From Clostridium_T sp040217795 (GTDB taxonomy: Bacteria; Bacillota; Clostridia; Clostridiales; Clostridiaceae), in assembly GCA_040217795.1 (NCBI GenBank), contig JBEHWK010000004.1, forward strand, positions 13,206-77,205: a DNA stretch of 64,000 nt, given 5' to 3'. How positions within the stretch are numbered: position 1 is the stretch's first letter; every line of letters starts with the position of its first letter. Of this stretch, positions 43,721-51,768 are shown one piece after another. The translations under genes and the position numbers were made by a program. The notes beneath the pieces were generated by a model. It saw nothing but the letters and a program-made list of their open reading frames with translations. It searched no databases and was not told the origin of the DNA.

Positions 43721-44626
43721 TTATTTATTTTCAGCAACTAGTGCTGCAAGAGCTATTGAATTAACTTTTGTTTCAACAGAATCTGCCCTTGATGTCAATA
43801 TAACCGGAGCTGATGTCCCTACTAAACAGCCTCCGTTTCTTGAATGTGAAAGATATGTTAAACATTTATACATTACATTTGCAGTTTCGATATTAGGCAG
43901 TACGAATACATCCGCTTTACCTGCTACCTTACCTGTAACATTTTTATGTTGTGCAGCCTCTTCTGATAAAGCATTATCAAATGCTAAAGGTCCATCTATT
44001 ATACATCCCTTAATCTGGCCTCTTTCTGACATCTTTGATAATAATGCAGCATCGACTGTAGCCTGCATATCAGGATTCACTACTTCTACCGCACAAATAG
44101 GCGCTACCTTTGGAAGAGATATACCACAAGCTTTAGCAACCTTCACAGAATTGTTTATTATATCAACCTTAGCTTTTAAATCTGGATAAGTATTGAATGC
44201 AGCATCAGTAAGGAAAAGAAGTCTATCCAACTTGTCAACTTCAAAAACTGCAACATGTGACATTAACTTTCCAGTTCTTAATCCAATCTCCTTATTAAGA
44301 ACACTTCTTAAAAAAGTAGCTGTATCAACTAACCCCTTCATAACCATGTCTGCTTTTCCGCTTGAAACAAGCTGAACAGCAAACAACGCCGCTTTTTTCA
44401 CATCTGCCTCATGAATGATTTCAAACTTAGTCAAATCCATGTCTATTTTTTTTGCAATTTCTTCAATTTTAGTTTTGTCTCCTACTAATATAGCATTAGC
44501 AATTCCTTGTTCCTTTGCAATTTTAATAGCTTCAAGTACCGGTTCATCTTGTGCTACAGCAACAGCAACCTTTTTTGTCTCTACAGCCTGTAGTTTTGAT
44601 AACAATTCGTCAAAGTTTTTACTCAT
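43721..44626 (-). CDS. ptb: Phosphate butyryltransferase
   Basis: It transfers butyryl from CoA to phosphate for the downstream kinase. The 301-residue protein has the phosphotransacylase fold, with AVAQDEPVLEAIKIAKEQG at the N terminus, MKGLVDTATFLRSVLNKE and SRNGGCLVGTSAPVILTSRAD near the end. AGAGGTG precedes the ATG. The operon ptb-buk starts here, and a Rex-like palindrome lies 75 bases upstream, so redox (NADH) control is likely. Confidence 0.96.
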   Translation of the reverse strand: MSKNFDELLSKLQAVETKKVAVAVAQDEPVLEAIKIAKEQGIANAILVGDKTKIEEIAKKIDMDLTKFEIIHEADVKKAALFAVQLVSSGKADMVMKGLVDTATFLRSVLNKEIGLRTGKLMSHVAVFEVDKLDRLLFLTDAAFNTYPDLKAKVDIINNSVKVAKACGISLPKVAPICAVEVVNPDMQATVDAALLSKMSERGQIKGCIIDGPLAFDNALSEEAAQHKNVTGKVAGKADVFVLPNIETANVMYKCLTYLSHSRNGGCLVGTSAPVILTSRADSVETKVNSIALAALVAENK

Positions 44627-44700
44627 TTTTTACACCTCTTCGTATATTATTTAATATTTTTTATATTTAGTAATTTATAACATACTAATCCCGCTTCCAA

Positions 44701-44718
44701 TTGTTAATTTTGTAACAA
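44701..44718 (-). promoter_or_regulatory. Candidate Rex (redox repressor) operator before ptb-buk
   Basis: TTGTTAATTTTGTAACAA matches the Rex consensus TTGTTAA-N4-TTAACAA in 13 of 14 fixed positions. It lies just downstream of a possible minus-strand -10 TATTAT (44732-44737), a position where a bound repressor would block transcription. Rex is known to respond to the NADH/NAD ratio and to control fermentation genes in Clostridia. No rex gene is in the window. Confidence 0.75.
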
Positions 44719-44794
44719 TCAAAGGTGACATATAATACTTCTATTCTATCAGAAAAAAATCCCAAACCAGTATTTTTCAGAAAATTAAAATTTA

Positions 44795-46393
44795 TTAAAA
44801 TGGTGCAAATTCTTTAATAATGTTTTCTGCTACCTTTATACCGTCTACTGCCGCTGATATTATTCCACCTGCAAATCCAGCCCCTTCTCCTGCAGGATAA
44901 AGACCTTCCATGGATACACTTTGCAGATCTTCCCTTCTTGGAATCCTCACTGGCGCTGATGTTCTTGTCTCAATTCCCGTCATAACGGCATTGTAATCAG
45001 CAAACCCGCTTATTTTTTTATCAAATGCCAAAATTCCTTCCTTTAAGGAGCCGGTTACAAAATCCGGAAGGCACTTTCTTATATCTGATAATTCATATCC
45101 CGGTCTGTAGCTTGGCTCCACGTTTCCTATTTTTAAAGATTTACTGTCTTTTAAAAAATCTCCTATCAACTGAACAGGTGCTACAAAGTTTCCGCCCCCT
45201 GCTTTATAAGCTAACTCTTCATATTTCTTTTGAAATTCTATCCCTGCCAAGGGTGATTTGCTTCCGAAATCTTCAGGAGTTACTGTTACAACTATTGCCG
45301 AATTGGCATTCTTCTTATCTCTGGCATGATAGCTCATTCCGTTTGTTACCAGTCTGCCTTGTTCAGAAGCTGTGGCAACCACCAATCCTCCCGGACACAT
45401 GCAAAAAGAATAAACTCCTCTTCCTGATTCTTTGCATGTATGAGTTAATCTGTATTCTGCTGCATTCAACTTCGGATGTCCTGCAAACTTGCCATATTGA
45501 TTCCTGTCTATCAATTCCTGGGGATGTTCAACCCTCACACCTATTGCGAAGGGCTTCTGTTCCATTTGCACACCCTTTCCATTAAGCATTTCATATGTAT
45601 CTCTGGCACTGTGCCCTATTGCTAAGATAAGTCTTTCACAAGGAATAAAATTATTATTTATTTCAATTCCCTTTAATTTTCCTTCATCAGTTATTATATT
45701 GTTTAGAGCTGAATTGAAATAAACTTCTCCACCAAGACTTTTTATTTCTTCTCTTATATTTTTTACAACTTCCTTTAAAATATCTGTTCCCACATGAGGC
45801 TTTGCTCTATACAATATTTCTTCAGGAGCTCCTCCTTTAACCAAGGCTTTCAATACGTAACTGCACCTGTTATCTTTTATTCTGGTTGTTAGTTTCCCGT
45901 CGGAAAAAGTGCCTGCCCCGCCTTCTCCAAACTGAACATTTGAATTCTCTTTTAAAATTCCTGTATTCCAAAATAAATCGACAGTTTTGCTCCTGCTTTC
46001 CATATCTTGGCCTCTCTCAAACACTACAGGATTATATCCATTTCTCGCTAAGAGAAGTGCAGCAAACAATCCAGCCGGTCCCATTCCAATTACAACCGGC
46101 CTTGTATTTAATTTTTTTGTACCTATTTCAAATTCTTCATTATATGTATCATTTTCTATTTTCACATCTTTGTCACTTATTCTATTCATTAGTAATTTTT
46201 CATTGTCTAAATCCACTTCAATACAATAGTTAAATTTAACTGTATCTTTTTTTCTTGCGTCTATAGATTCTTTTACTATCCTTACTTCAGGCAGGCCACT
46301 TACTGCAACCCCCAACTTTTTAGCCACCTTTTTCAAAAGAACAGTTTTATCATCTTCTATATCCAAAATTATATTATTTACTTTAATTGTCAT
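44795..46393 (-). CDS. FAD-dependent dehydrogenase-like protein (COG2509 type)
   Basis: A 532-residue flavoprotein. The dinucleotide-binding motif PVVIGMGPAGLFAALLLA lies near residue 100 after an extra N-terminal domain of about 90 residues. Other family signs are NVQFGEGGAGTFSDGKLTTR and GLYPAGEGAGFAGGI near the C terminus, which closes the FAD site. This matches the uncharacterised NAD(FAD)-dependent dehydrogenase family common in anaerobes. The substrate is unknown. AGGAGGAATC precedes the ATG. It lies between the ptb-buk operon and a repeat-rich gap after cdaR and is probably a single-gene unit. Confidence 0.85.
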   Translation of the reverse strand: MTIKVNNIILDIEDDKTVLLKKVAKKLGVAVSGLPEVRIVKESIDARKKDTVKFNYCIEVDLDNEKLLMNRISDKDVKIENDTYNEEFEIGTKKLNTRPVVIGMGPAGLFAALLLARNGYNPVVFERGQDMESRSKTVDLFWNTGILKENSNVQFGEGGAGTFSDGKLTTRIKDNRCSYVLKALVKGGAPEEILYRAKPHVGTDILKEVVKNIREEIKSLGGEVYFNSALNNIITDEGKLKGIEINNNFIPCERLILAIGHSARDTYEMLNGKGVQMEQKPFAIGVRVEHPQELIDRNQYGKFAGHPKLNAAEYRLTHTCKESGRGVYSFCMCPGGLVVATASEQGRLVTNGMSYHARDKKNANSAIVVTVTPEDFGSKSPLAGIEFQKKYEELAYKAGGGNFVAPVQLIGDFLKDSKSLKIGNVEPSYRPGYELSDIRKCLPDFVTGSLKEGILAFDKKISGFADYNAVMTGIETRTSAPVRIPRREDLQSVSMEGLYPAGEGAGFAGGIISAAVDGIKVAENIIKEFAPF

Positions 46394-46438
46394 GATTCCT
46401 CCTGAAAATATAAATTTAGTTGAAAAATTGTAAGTAGT

Positions 46439-46533
46439 TATAGGATTCCCTTACTAAAACTTAATTTATACTTGTTAGAAAATTTCAAAATGAGGATATG
46501 TATAAGTTAAGTTTCCATAATTGTTCTCAATAT
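46439..46533. repeat. Degenerate relative of the dispersed palindromic repeat
   Basis: The segment GTATAAGTTAAGTTTCC, followed by an ATTGTTCTC-AATATA end, resembles the right end of the repeats at 13397-13500 and 52979-53084. The left side (TTATAGGATTCCC, AAACTTAATTTATA) is only loosely alike. I read it as an eroded copy, with less certainty than the other two. Confidence 0.5.
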
Positions 46534-46640
46534 ATAGATATCCACCTTCTAAGTTTTATAATACTTGCCTGACTCTTTTTAAATCTCAAAGAGTCAAACA
46601 ATTATTAATTGTTAAAGGTTGAAGGTGGATATCTATATTG
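46528..46640. repeat. 113-bp palindrome with 20-22-bp arms downstream of cdaR
   Basis: The left arm (46528-46549) and right arm (46621-46640) are complementary: GAAGGTGGATATCTATATTG against CAATATATAGATATCCACCTTC, with a 2-base difference. An inner hairpin GACTCTT / AAGAGTC lies at 46571-46595. It sits in the 267-base gap between cdaR and the FAD enzyme gene. It could act as a terminator or be another small palindromic element. Confidence 0.75.
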
Positions 46641-46660
46641 AACTTTTTAATAACTTAATA

Positions 46661-47869
46661 TTACCCTTTAGTAATTGTTACCGTAACCTTATTAACATCT
46701 GCAACATTGACATCACTTAAATTTTCCATTGTTACTTTAGGTGTCAATTCATAAACACCTTCTTTCAAATCTGATAAATCCAACTCTGCCTTGAGCATGT
46801 CTGCTGTAAGTTTATTAATACTGCTTTCCGATCCCTTTACAGTAACATTAACCTCATTTTTGTTTAATGATGATTTTAGCCCATCTGCAAGTAATTTCAC
46901 TGTTACCGGAACAATCATTGTTTTACTGATATTTTTCTCTATTTCAACCTTAACATTAATTTCTTCAGTACTTGATGTTACTCCATCAGGAAATTTCAAT
47001 TTTACAGTAACATCGGTTGTTCCCGTTATTTTAGACAAATCAACAGCCTCAGTTTCTACGGAAGAAATCTTTTCCACAACTGACGAATCACCTTTAAGTT
47101 CAACATACTCGCTTTCGGGAGTTATGGATTTGATAGAATAATCCCCTTGCAGAGATCCTGTTGTTACAACCTTTATCTTTACGGGCTTCAGTTGTCTGAC
47201 AATAATGCTTACATCCACATACGCAGGGCTTACATCCACATTTGCCACCGTGTTATTATTACTATCCACCGGACTTAAGCCTGCCTTTCCCACGTAATCG
47301 GAATCCAGATTCAGATATTCTCCCTTTGCTGCGACCTTAACTACAGAATCAATTAATTTTGAAGGTCCTGATACTACAGCTGTGGTTTCTGATAACTTTG
47401 GTTCTGCATAATAATATCCCTGTTTTGCAGTAATATTTAAATCACTCTTTACAGGAACTGTTTTAGTTATATATTCATCCACTGTTATAGTTACTCTTAA
47501 AAAACCGTCATTTTTAATATTGACATTAGAAGGGTAATCAACGATTTCAACTGGAATGCTATTTTCCCCTTTTTTCAAAGCATATGACTGTAAATCAGCA
47601 GTTATTTTAAACTGTTCCCTTTTGACTGAATAAACATCAGATGACGGACCTTCCAACTTTAAGTCTACATATACTTTTTGGTCAGGTTCCAGCACAAGGC
47701 CTGAATTTTTCAGAACATCTGCATTTAAAATTTCTACCGGCACCTTATCAAGGGTATAAGTTCTCACCGGGCTCTCAACATTAGATATGTAAAGCCATAA
47801 AGTAAAAGAAAGAATTAAACATATTGCCTGAATAATTATTTGTTCCCTTTTGTGATTTTTTTCACCCAT
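46661..47869 (-). CDS. cdaR: CdaA regulatory protein, YbbR-domain
   Basis: A 402-residue membrane-anchored protein with one N-terminal membrane helix (about 10-27) and about four YbbR repeats outside, seen as recurring units such as VPVEILNADVLKNSGLVLEP (first) and VPVTVKLLADGLKSSLNKNE (last). CdaR proteins bind and modulate the diadenylate cyclase CdaA. The ATG at 47869 has AAAGGGTG before it and overlaps the end of cdaA by 34 bases, so translation is coupled. In Firmicutes glmM usually follows; here it is 5 kb further on. Confidence 0.93.
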   Translation of the reverse strand: MGEKNHKREQIIIQAICLILSFTLWLYISNVESPVRTYTLDKVPVEILNADVLKNSGLVLEPDQKVYVDLKLEGPSSDVYSVKREQFKITADLQSYALKKGENSIPVEIVDYPSNVNIKNDGFLRVTITVDEYITKTVPVKSDLNITAKQGYYYAEPKLSETTAVVSGPSKLIDSVVKVAAKGEYLNLDSDYVGKAGLSPVDSNNNTVANVDVSPAYVDVSIIVRQLKPVKIKVVTTGSLQGDYSIKSITPESEYVELKGDSSVVEKISSVETEAVDLSKITGTTDVTVKLKFPDGVTSSTEEINVKVEIEKNISKTMIVPVTVKLLADGLKSSLNKNEVNVTVKGSESSINKLTADMLKAELDLSDLKEGVYELTPKVTMENLSDVNVADVNKVTVTITKG

Positions 47870-48696
47870 GTTTTCACCCTTTCCCCTGCTGATTTCACCT
47901 TTTTATTTTGTTTGTTTTCAATCACCTTGATAAGAATTGTTCTTAATTTTTCCTTATCATAATTTCTTGTAAGCCTTCCATTTATGGCCAGGGATATGAT
48001 CCCGGTCTCTTCTGATACTATTATAACTATTGCATCAGATATTTCAGAAATTCCTAACCCTGCCCTGTGACGTGTTCCAAGTTTTTTATTTATAGTTCCG
48101 TTGCCTGTGAGAGGAAGGACACAGCCTGCTGCTAATATCCTGTTGTTTCTTATAATTGTAGCCCCGTCATGCAGAGGTGTATTAACCACAAAAATATTCT
48201 CCAAAATGGCTGATGACACTACTCCATCTATTATTATTCCTGTTGATATGACATCATTTAACCCTGTCCCCTGTTCTATAACTATAAGCGCCCCGGTTGT
48301 TGCCTTAGCTAAAGAATCCACAGCATTGACTATTTCATTTATTACCTTGCTCATTTCCTCTTTATTATGAATATTATGCATATCATCAAAAGCTGTTCTT
48401 CCCAGATGTTCCAAAGCCCTTCTGATTTCAGGTTGAAATATGATAACTATTGTCAATACTCCAATGGTAATAGTCTTGTTTAAAATAACATAAAGCATAT
48501 TTAATCTTAAAACATAACTGACAGGAATCAATACTACTATTAAAATTATCCCTTTAAGCAGCTGCTCTGCCCTTGTTTCTTTTATAAGCATATATGCTTT
48601 GTAAAATATGTATGCAACTACAATAATATCTAACAAAGACCAAATTGACATTATCTTTACTGTATTAAAAATTAAATTAAAAAAATCCTGCACCAC
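47836..48696 (-). CDS. cdaA: Diadenylate cyclase (c-di-AMP synthase)
   Basis: It makes cyclic di-AMP from two ATP, a signal for osmolyte, potassium and wall control. Three N-terminal membrane helices occupy about residues 10-80. The DAC domain shows both catalytic signatures, PLHDGATIIRNNRI and GTRHRAGLGISE. Length is 286 residues. The start is one of two adjacent GTG codons behind AGGGGTGA; the first is given. The gene is transcribed away from an unknown 312-residue protein gene, and leads a cdaA-cdaR operon. Confidence 0.95.
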   Translation of the reverse strand: MVQDFFNLIFNTVKIMSIWSLLDIIVVAYIFYKAYMLIKETRAEQLLKGIILIVVLIPVSYVLRLNMLYVILNKTITIGVLTIVIIFQPEIRRALEHLGRTAFDDMHNIHNKEEMSKVINEIVNAVDSLAKATTGALIVIEQGTGLNDVISTGIIIDGVVSSAILENIFVVNTPLHDGATIIRNNRILAAGCVLPLTGNGTINKKLGTRHRAGLGISEISDAIVIIVSEETGIISLAINGRLTRNYDKEKLRTILIKVIENKQNKKVKSAGERVKTWVKKITKGNK

Positions 48697-48852
48697 ATCT
48701 CACCCCTAACACTATTTGGTGTTTATCTTATAATTATACACCAATTTACAGTTTCTTAATATATTTGCCTCTTCAAAATAATTTAAAGTAATCATTAAAT
48801 TTTCACGATTGACATAACTATTAAATATATAATTTAGAATTAGGAGGCATAT

Positions 48853-49791
48853 ATGAACCTGGTAAAAAAATATTGGCCTATATTTATAATAGCTCTTTCT
48901 TTAATACTTTTATATTACATTTTAGTTAATTCTCCTTACTTGAAGAATAAAAATTCCCAATTTCCAGAAACTATAACTTCAATCAATCTGTCTTATAACA
49001 CCCTCATAGAAACAAAAAAATATGATTTTAAATCAGCATACCCCGTCAGCCAAGATTCCTTAAACAGGTTATCCTTTTTGGAAGAAAAATCTGCTTCCTT
49101 ACAAAGAAAGAGTAATGCCTATTTTTCTTTATTGATACTATATAAAGAATTCTTTACTGACTTCAACTCACTGAATAACAAATCTCCTTCATCACAAGAC
49201 TATTTAAAAAACCTCACTGCCGCTGCAACTGCATTGGACAAACTTAGAAACTATTATTCAACAAACAGGGATATAGCCGATAAAATAAACTACTTCACCA
49301 GCTTTTATGATTACAATCACAAACTTTTAACGTTTCTTGCAGATTCATCAAAAGAAGAACTAAACTCCGATATCATAAAATCCATACAAATGGACTATAC
49401 TAATTCAATCAGCATCTTTTACGAAAATATGACCACACTTTCTCAAGATTTAGGTCCAGCATTAACCTATTGCTATGAAAATAAAGGATCCTTGAGAAAC
49501 ATTTTAAATGATATTTATAAAAAGCAGGGGGAATTAGAAGAACTGAAAAACTACATTTCTTCAATTTCTGTTCCTCAAAATCAATATTTAAGCTATACAG
49601 ATCTTAATTCAGTAATAGCCATTGGTTCTGATTATCTGGAAAATATGAAGGTTTCTCTTATCAGTGAATCAGATACTCCTTCATACAGCAATGACATTTC
49701 CACTATTTACAGCGATGCTTTCATAAAAAGGAACTGTCTCATAACCGCCTTAGAAGAATACAAAAAAAAATATTCAGATATAATTAAATAA
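48853..49791 (+). CDS. Single-pass membrane protein, mostly helical, function unknown
   Basis: A 312-residue protein with one N-terminal membrane helix (about 9-27, PIFIIALSLILLYYILV) and a large helical outer part rich in Ser, Tyr, Asn and Lys. No family is recognised. AATTAGGAGG precedes the ATG. It ends 69 bases before a cell-wall hydrolase gene in the same direction and is divergent from cdaA, so a cell-envelope role is possible but unproven. Confidence 0.7.
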   Translation: MNLVKKYWPIFIIALSLILLYYILVNSPYLKNKNSQFPETITSINLSYNTLIETKKYDFKSAYPVSQDSLNRLSFLEEKSASLQRKSNAYFSLLILYKEFFTDFNSLNNKSPSSQDYLKNLTAAATALDKLRNYYSTNRDIADKINYFTSFYDYNHKLLTFLADSSKEELNSDIIKSIQMDYTNSISIFYENMTTLSQDLGPALTYCYENKGSLRNILNDIYKKQGELEELKNYISSISVPQNQYLSYTDLNSVIAIGSDYLENMKVSLISESDTPSYSNDISTIYSDAFIKRNCLITALEEYKKKYSDIIK

Positions 49792-49860
49792 ATAATGTAT
49801 TATCCCCTTAAAATTGGTTACACTACTTTCGAACAGGGTTTATCCAAAAGGAGGATATAT

Positions 49861-50463
49861 ATGAAAAGATTCCATTTGTTTACATTCTTCTTTTTAACCT
49901 TTTTCTTTTTTTTAAGTGGTACAAAAATACATGCAGCTGAAAGTAAACTCGAGGGAAACACAGTCACCCCAATAATAGAAGAGCCTTTACTGGGCGAAAA
50001 CAAGTTATTAACTGATGAAAATAAAGAAGTCAGAGACTTATACAAAGAAAAAGAAGAAGTAGTTGAAGTTTTTTCCGGCAACAGCAAAACTCTCTATATC
50101 ACCAAAGAAGATATAGAGTTAATGGCTAAAGTAGTTTACGCCGAATCTAAAGGGGAACCTTTAGAAGGTAAGATTGCCGTCGCATCTGTAATTCTTAACA
50201 GAGTCACAAATCCAAAGTTTCCGGGGACCATTCACGGGGTCATAACACAGAAAAATGCTTTTTCCTGTGTTCGAAACGGAACAATAAATGTGACTCCTGA
50301 TGAAAATTCTTATAATGCTGTTTATACTGCAATTAAGGGAAATGACCCTACAAATAATGCCTTGTTCTTTTATAACCCTGCAATATCCACAAACAGTTGG
50401 ATGCGCACTATACAAAAGAAAAAAGTTAAAAGTATAGGAAATCATGTATTTTTCTGTACTTAA
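49861..50463 (+). CDS. Secreted SleB/CwlJ-type cell wall hydrolase
   Basis: A 200-residue exported protein. The signal peptide is MKRFHLFTFFFLTFFFF through the A-A-E at about residue 25. A linker of about 60 residues leads to a Hydrolase_2 (SleB/CwlJ) domain with ELMAKVVYAESKGEPLEGKI, AVASVILNRVTNPKFPGTIH and AFSCVRNGT. The YAES glutamate is the expected catalytic acid. Such enzymes are lytic transglycosylases acting on spore cortex or vegetative wall. The ATG at 49861 has AAAAGGAGG and is preferred to an upstream start at 49795. A terminator follows. Confidence 0.88.
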   Translation: MKRFHLFTFFFLTFFFFLSGTKIHAAESKLEGNTVTPIIEEPLLGENKLLTDENKEVRDLYKEKEEVVEVFSGNSKTLYITKEDIELMAKVVYAESKGEPLEGKIAVASVILNRVTNPKFPGTIHGVITQKNAFSCVRNGTINVTPDENSYNAVYTAIKGNDPTNNALFFYNPAISTNSWMRTIQKKKVKSIGNHVFFCT

Positions 50464-50467
50464 AAAT

Positions 50468-50502
50468 AAAGTTGAAAAAAGTATCTTACTTTTTTCAACT
50501 TT
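50468..50502. terminator. Bidirectional terminator
   Basis: A perfect 16-bp stem (AAAGTTGAAAAAAGTA and its complement) with a 3-base loop lies between the convergent wall hydrolase and thioredoxin reductase genes. Confidence 0.9.
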
Positions 50503-50507
50503 ATTAT

Positions 50508-51371
50508 TTACTTCTTAATCTTGTCTATATATGAAACAGCGCTTAAAGCAGCTATTAATCCTTCTCCTGCCGCCTTTAAATACTGGTACGGAACACCAAC
50601 ACAATCTCCTGCCGCAAAACATCCCTTCAAGTTGGTACTCATGTCCCTTTCCACTTTTATATGATCATTTTCCATACTTAACCCAGGAACCAAATGCGCA
50701 GGTGAAACGGCATCCCTTAAAAAAAATACACCATCTGCTTCCAGTTCTCTATTCTTTAATTTAATTTTCTGAACTTTGCTATCTCCGACAATTTCTTCAG
50801 GAATATCATCAACTATCTCAATGCCCGGACTTAAATTATATTGCCCTTTATACATAGGTATATAGTATACCTTTGAAGCCAACTCCGAAACATAATTCGC
50901 CTCATCTTCACCTTCTTTATTATATCCTATTATGGCAACTTTTTTCCCCTTATAAAGAGGCGCATCACATGTTGCACAATATCCTACACCTCTTCCTAAG
51001 TATTGCTCTTCTCCATTGATAGCCTTTGAGAACTCAACCCCAGTGGCCAATATTACTGTTGTTGCCTCATAAATCTTATCATTCACCATAATAGAGTAAT
51101 AATCTCCCATGGCGTATACATTATTTACTCTTTCATATGTTATTTTTATATCCATTTCTTCAATATGCTTTTGAAATGCCTCTTTCAACTCTACCCCAGT
51201 AATCTTTGGCAATCCTAAATAATTATTTACCTTTGGCGCCTTGATTATTTTTGCACTGAGTTCCCTGCTCCCAAAAATTATATATTTCTTATTTCGTATC
51301 TTAGCATTAATTGCAGCTGAAAGTCCTGCAGGACCTGTTCCTATAATTGCAATATCGTATCTTCCATCCAT
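50508..51371 (-). CDS. Flavin thioredoxin reductase without NADPH-binding motifs (ferredoxin-dependent FFTR type)
   Basis: A 287-residue low-molecular-weight thioredoxin reductase homologue. The FAD site IIGTGPAGLSAA (about 9-20), the redox-active CATC (Cys132 and Cys135) and the C-terminal GCFAAGDCVG are all present. The NADPH domain is not normal: the usual GGGNSA-type motif is replaced by IIGYNKEGEDEA, and the usual HRRxxxR by YIPMYKGQY. This is the pattern described for clostridial ferredoxin-dependent flavin thioredoxin reductases, which take electrons from ferredoxin. It follows trxA by 15 bases. The electron donor is inferred from missing motifs. Confidence 0.85.
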   Translation of the reverse strand: MDGRYDIAIIGTGPAGLSAAINAKIRNKKYIIFGSRELSAKIIKAPKVNNYLGLPKITGVELKEAFQKHIEEMDIKITYERVNNVYAMGDYYSIMVNDKIYEATTVILATGVEFSKAINGEEQYLGRGVGYCATCDAPLYKGKKVAIIGYNKEGEDEANYVSELASKVYYIPMYKGQYNLSPGIEIVDDIPEEIVGDSKVQKIKLKNRELEADGVFFLRDAVSPAHLVPGLSMENDHIKVERDMSTNLKGCFAAGDCVGVPYQYLKAAGEGLIAALSAVSYIDKIKK

Positions 51372-51386
51372 TTTAACACCTCTGAA

Positions 51387-51701
51387 TTATAAATGTTTTT
51401 TAATGGCTGCTTCCAGTTCTTCTTTTGGCTTGAATCCTGTGATAGTATCTACAACATTACCACCCTTAAATATTTTCAGGGTAGGAATCGAAGCTATTCC
51501 AAATTCTCTTGCCAAAGATAGATTTTGATCGACATCCACTTTCGCAAATGTCACTTCAGGAATTTCATTAGAAAGACTTTCAATTAGCGGCGCTATCATC
51601 TTACACGGTCCACACCACGGAGCCCAAAAATCCACTAACACCACTCTATCAGTATCTTTTACCTCTTTATTAAAATCTTTTTCATCTAAATGAATTACCA
51701 T
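51387..51701 (-). CDS. trxA: Thioredoxin
   Basis: A 104-residue dithiol carrier with the active site FWAPWCGPCKMIAP and the cis-Pro loop GIASIPTLKIF. It reduces protein disulfides and could also serve ribonucleotide reductase, encoded at 60-63.6 kb. The gene precedes its probable reductase on the same mRNA. The start at 51701 follows AGGAGTGA. A small palindrome CCCTGTAGGGG lies just upstream, at about 51719-51730. Confidence 0.97.
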   Translation of the reverse strand: MVIHLDEKDFNKEVKDTDRVVLVDFWAPWCGPCKMIAPLIESLSNEIPEVTFAKVDVDQNLSLAREFGIASIPTLKIFKGGNVVDTITGFKPKEELEAAIKKHL

Positions 51702-51768
51702 ATCATCACTCCTTACATACCCTGTAGGGGTATCTTTGAATTAATTATATATTTACTTCTTATATTTG

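Noticed and set aside
45025..45585. A 186-codon plus-strand open frame opposite the FAD enzyme gene
   Set aside because: It is fully antisense to a well-supported flavoprotein gene, has no ribosome binding site, and its sequence is Leu/Ser/Pro-rich as expected of a reverse-frame shadow.
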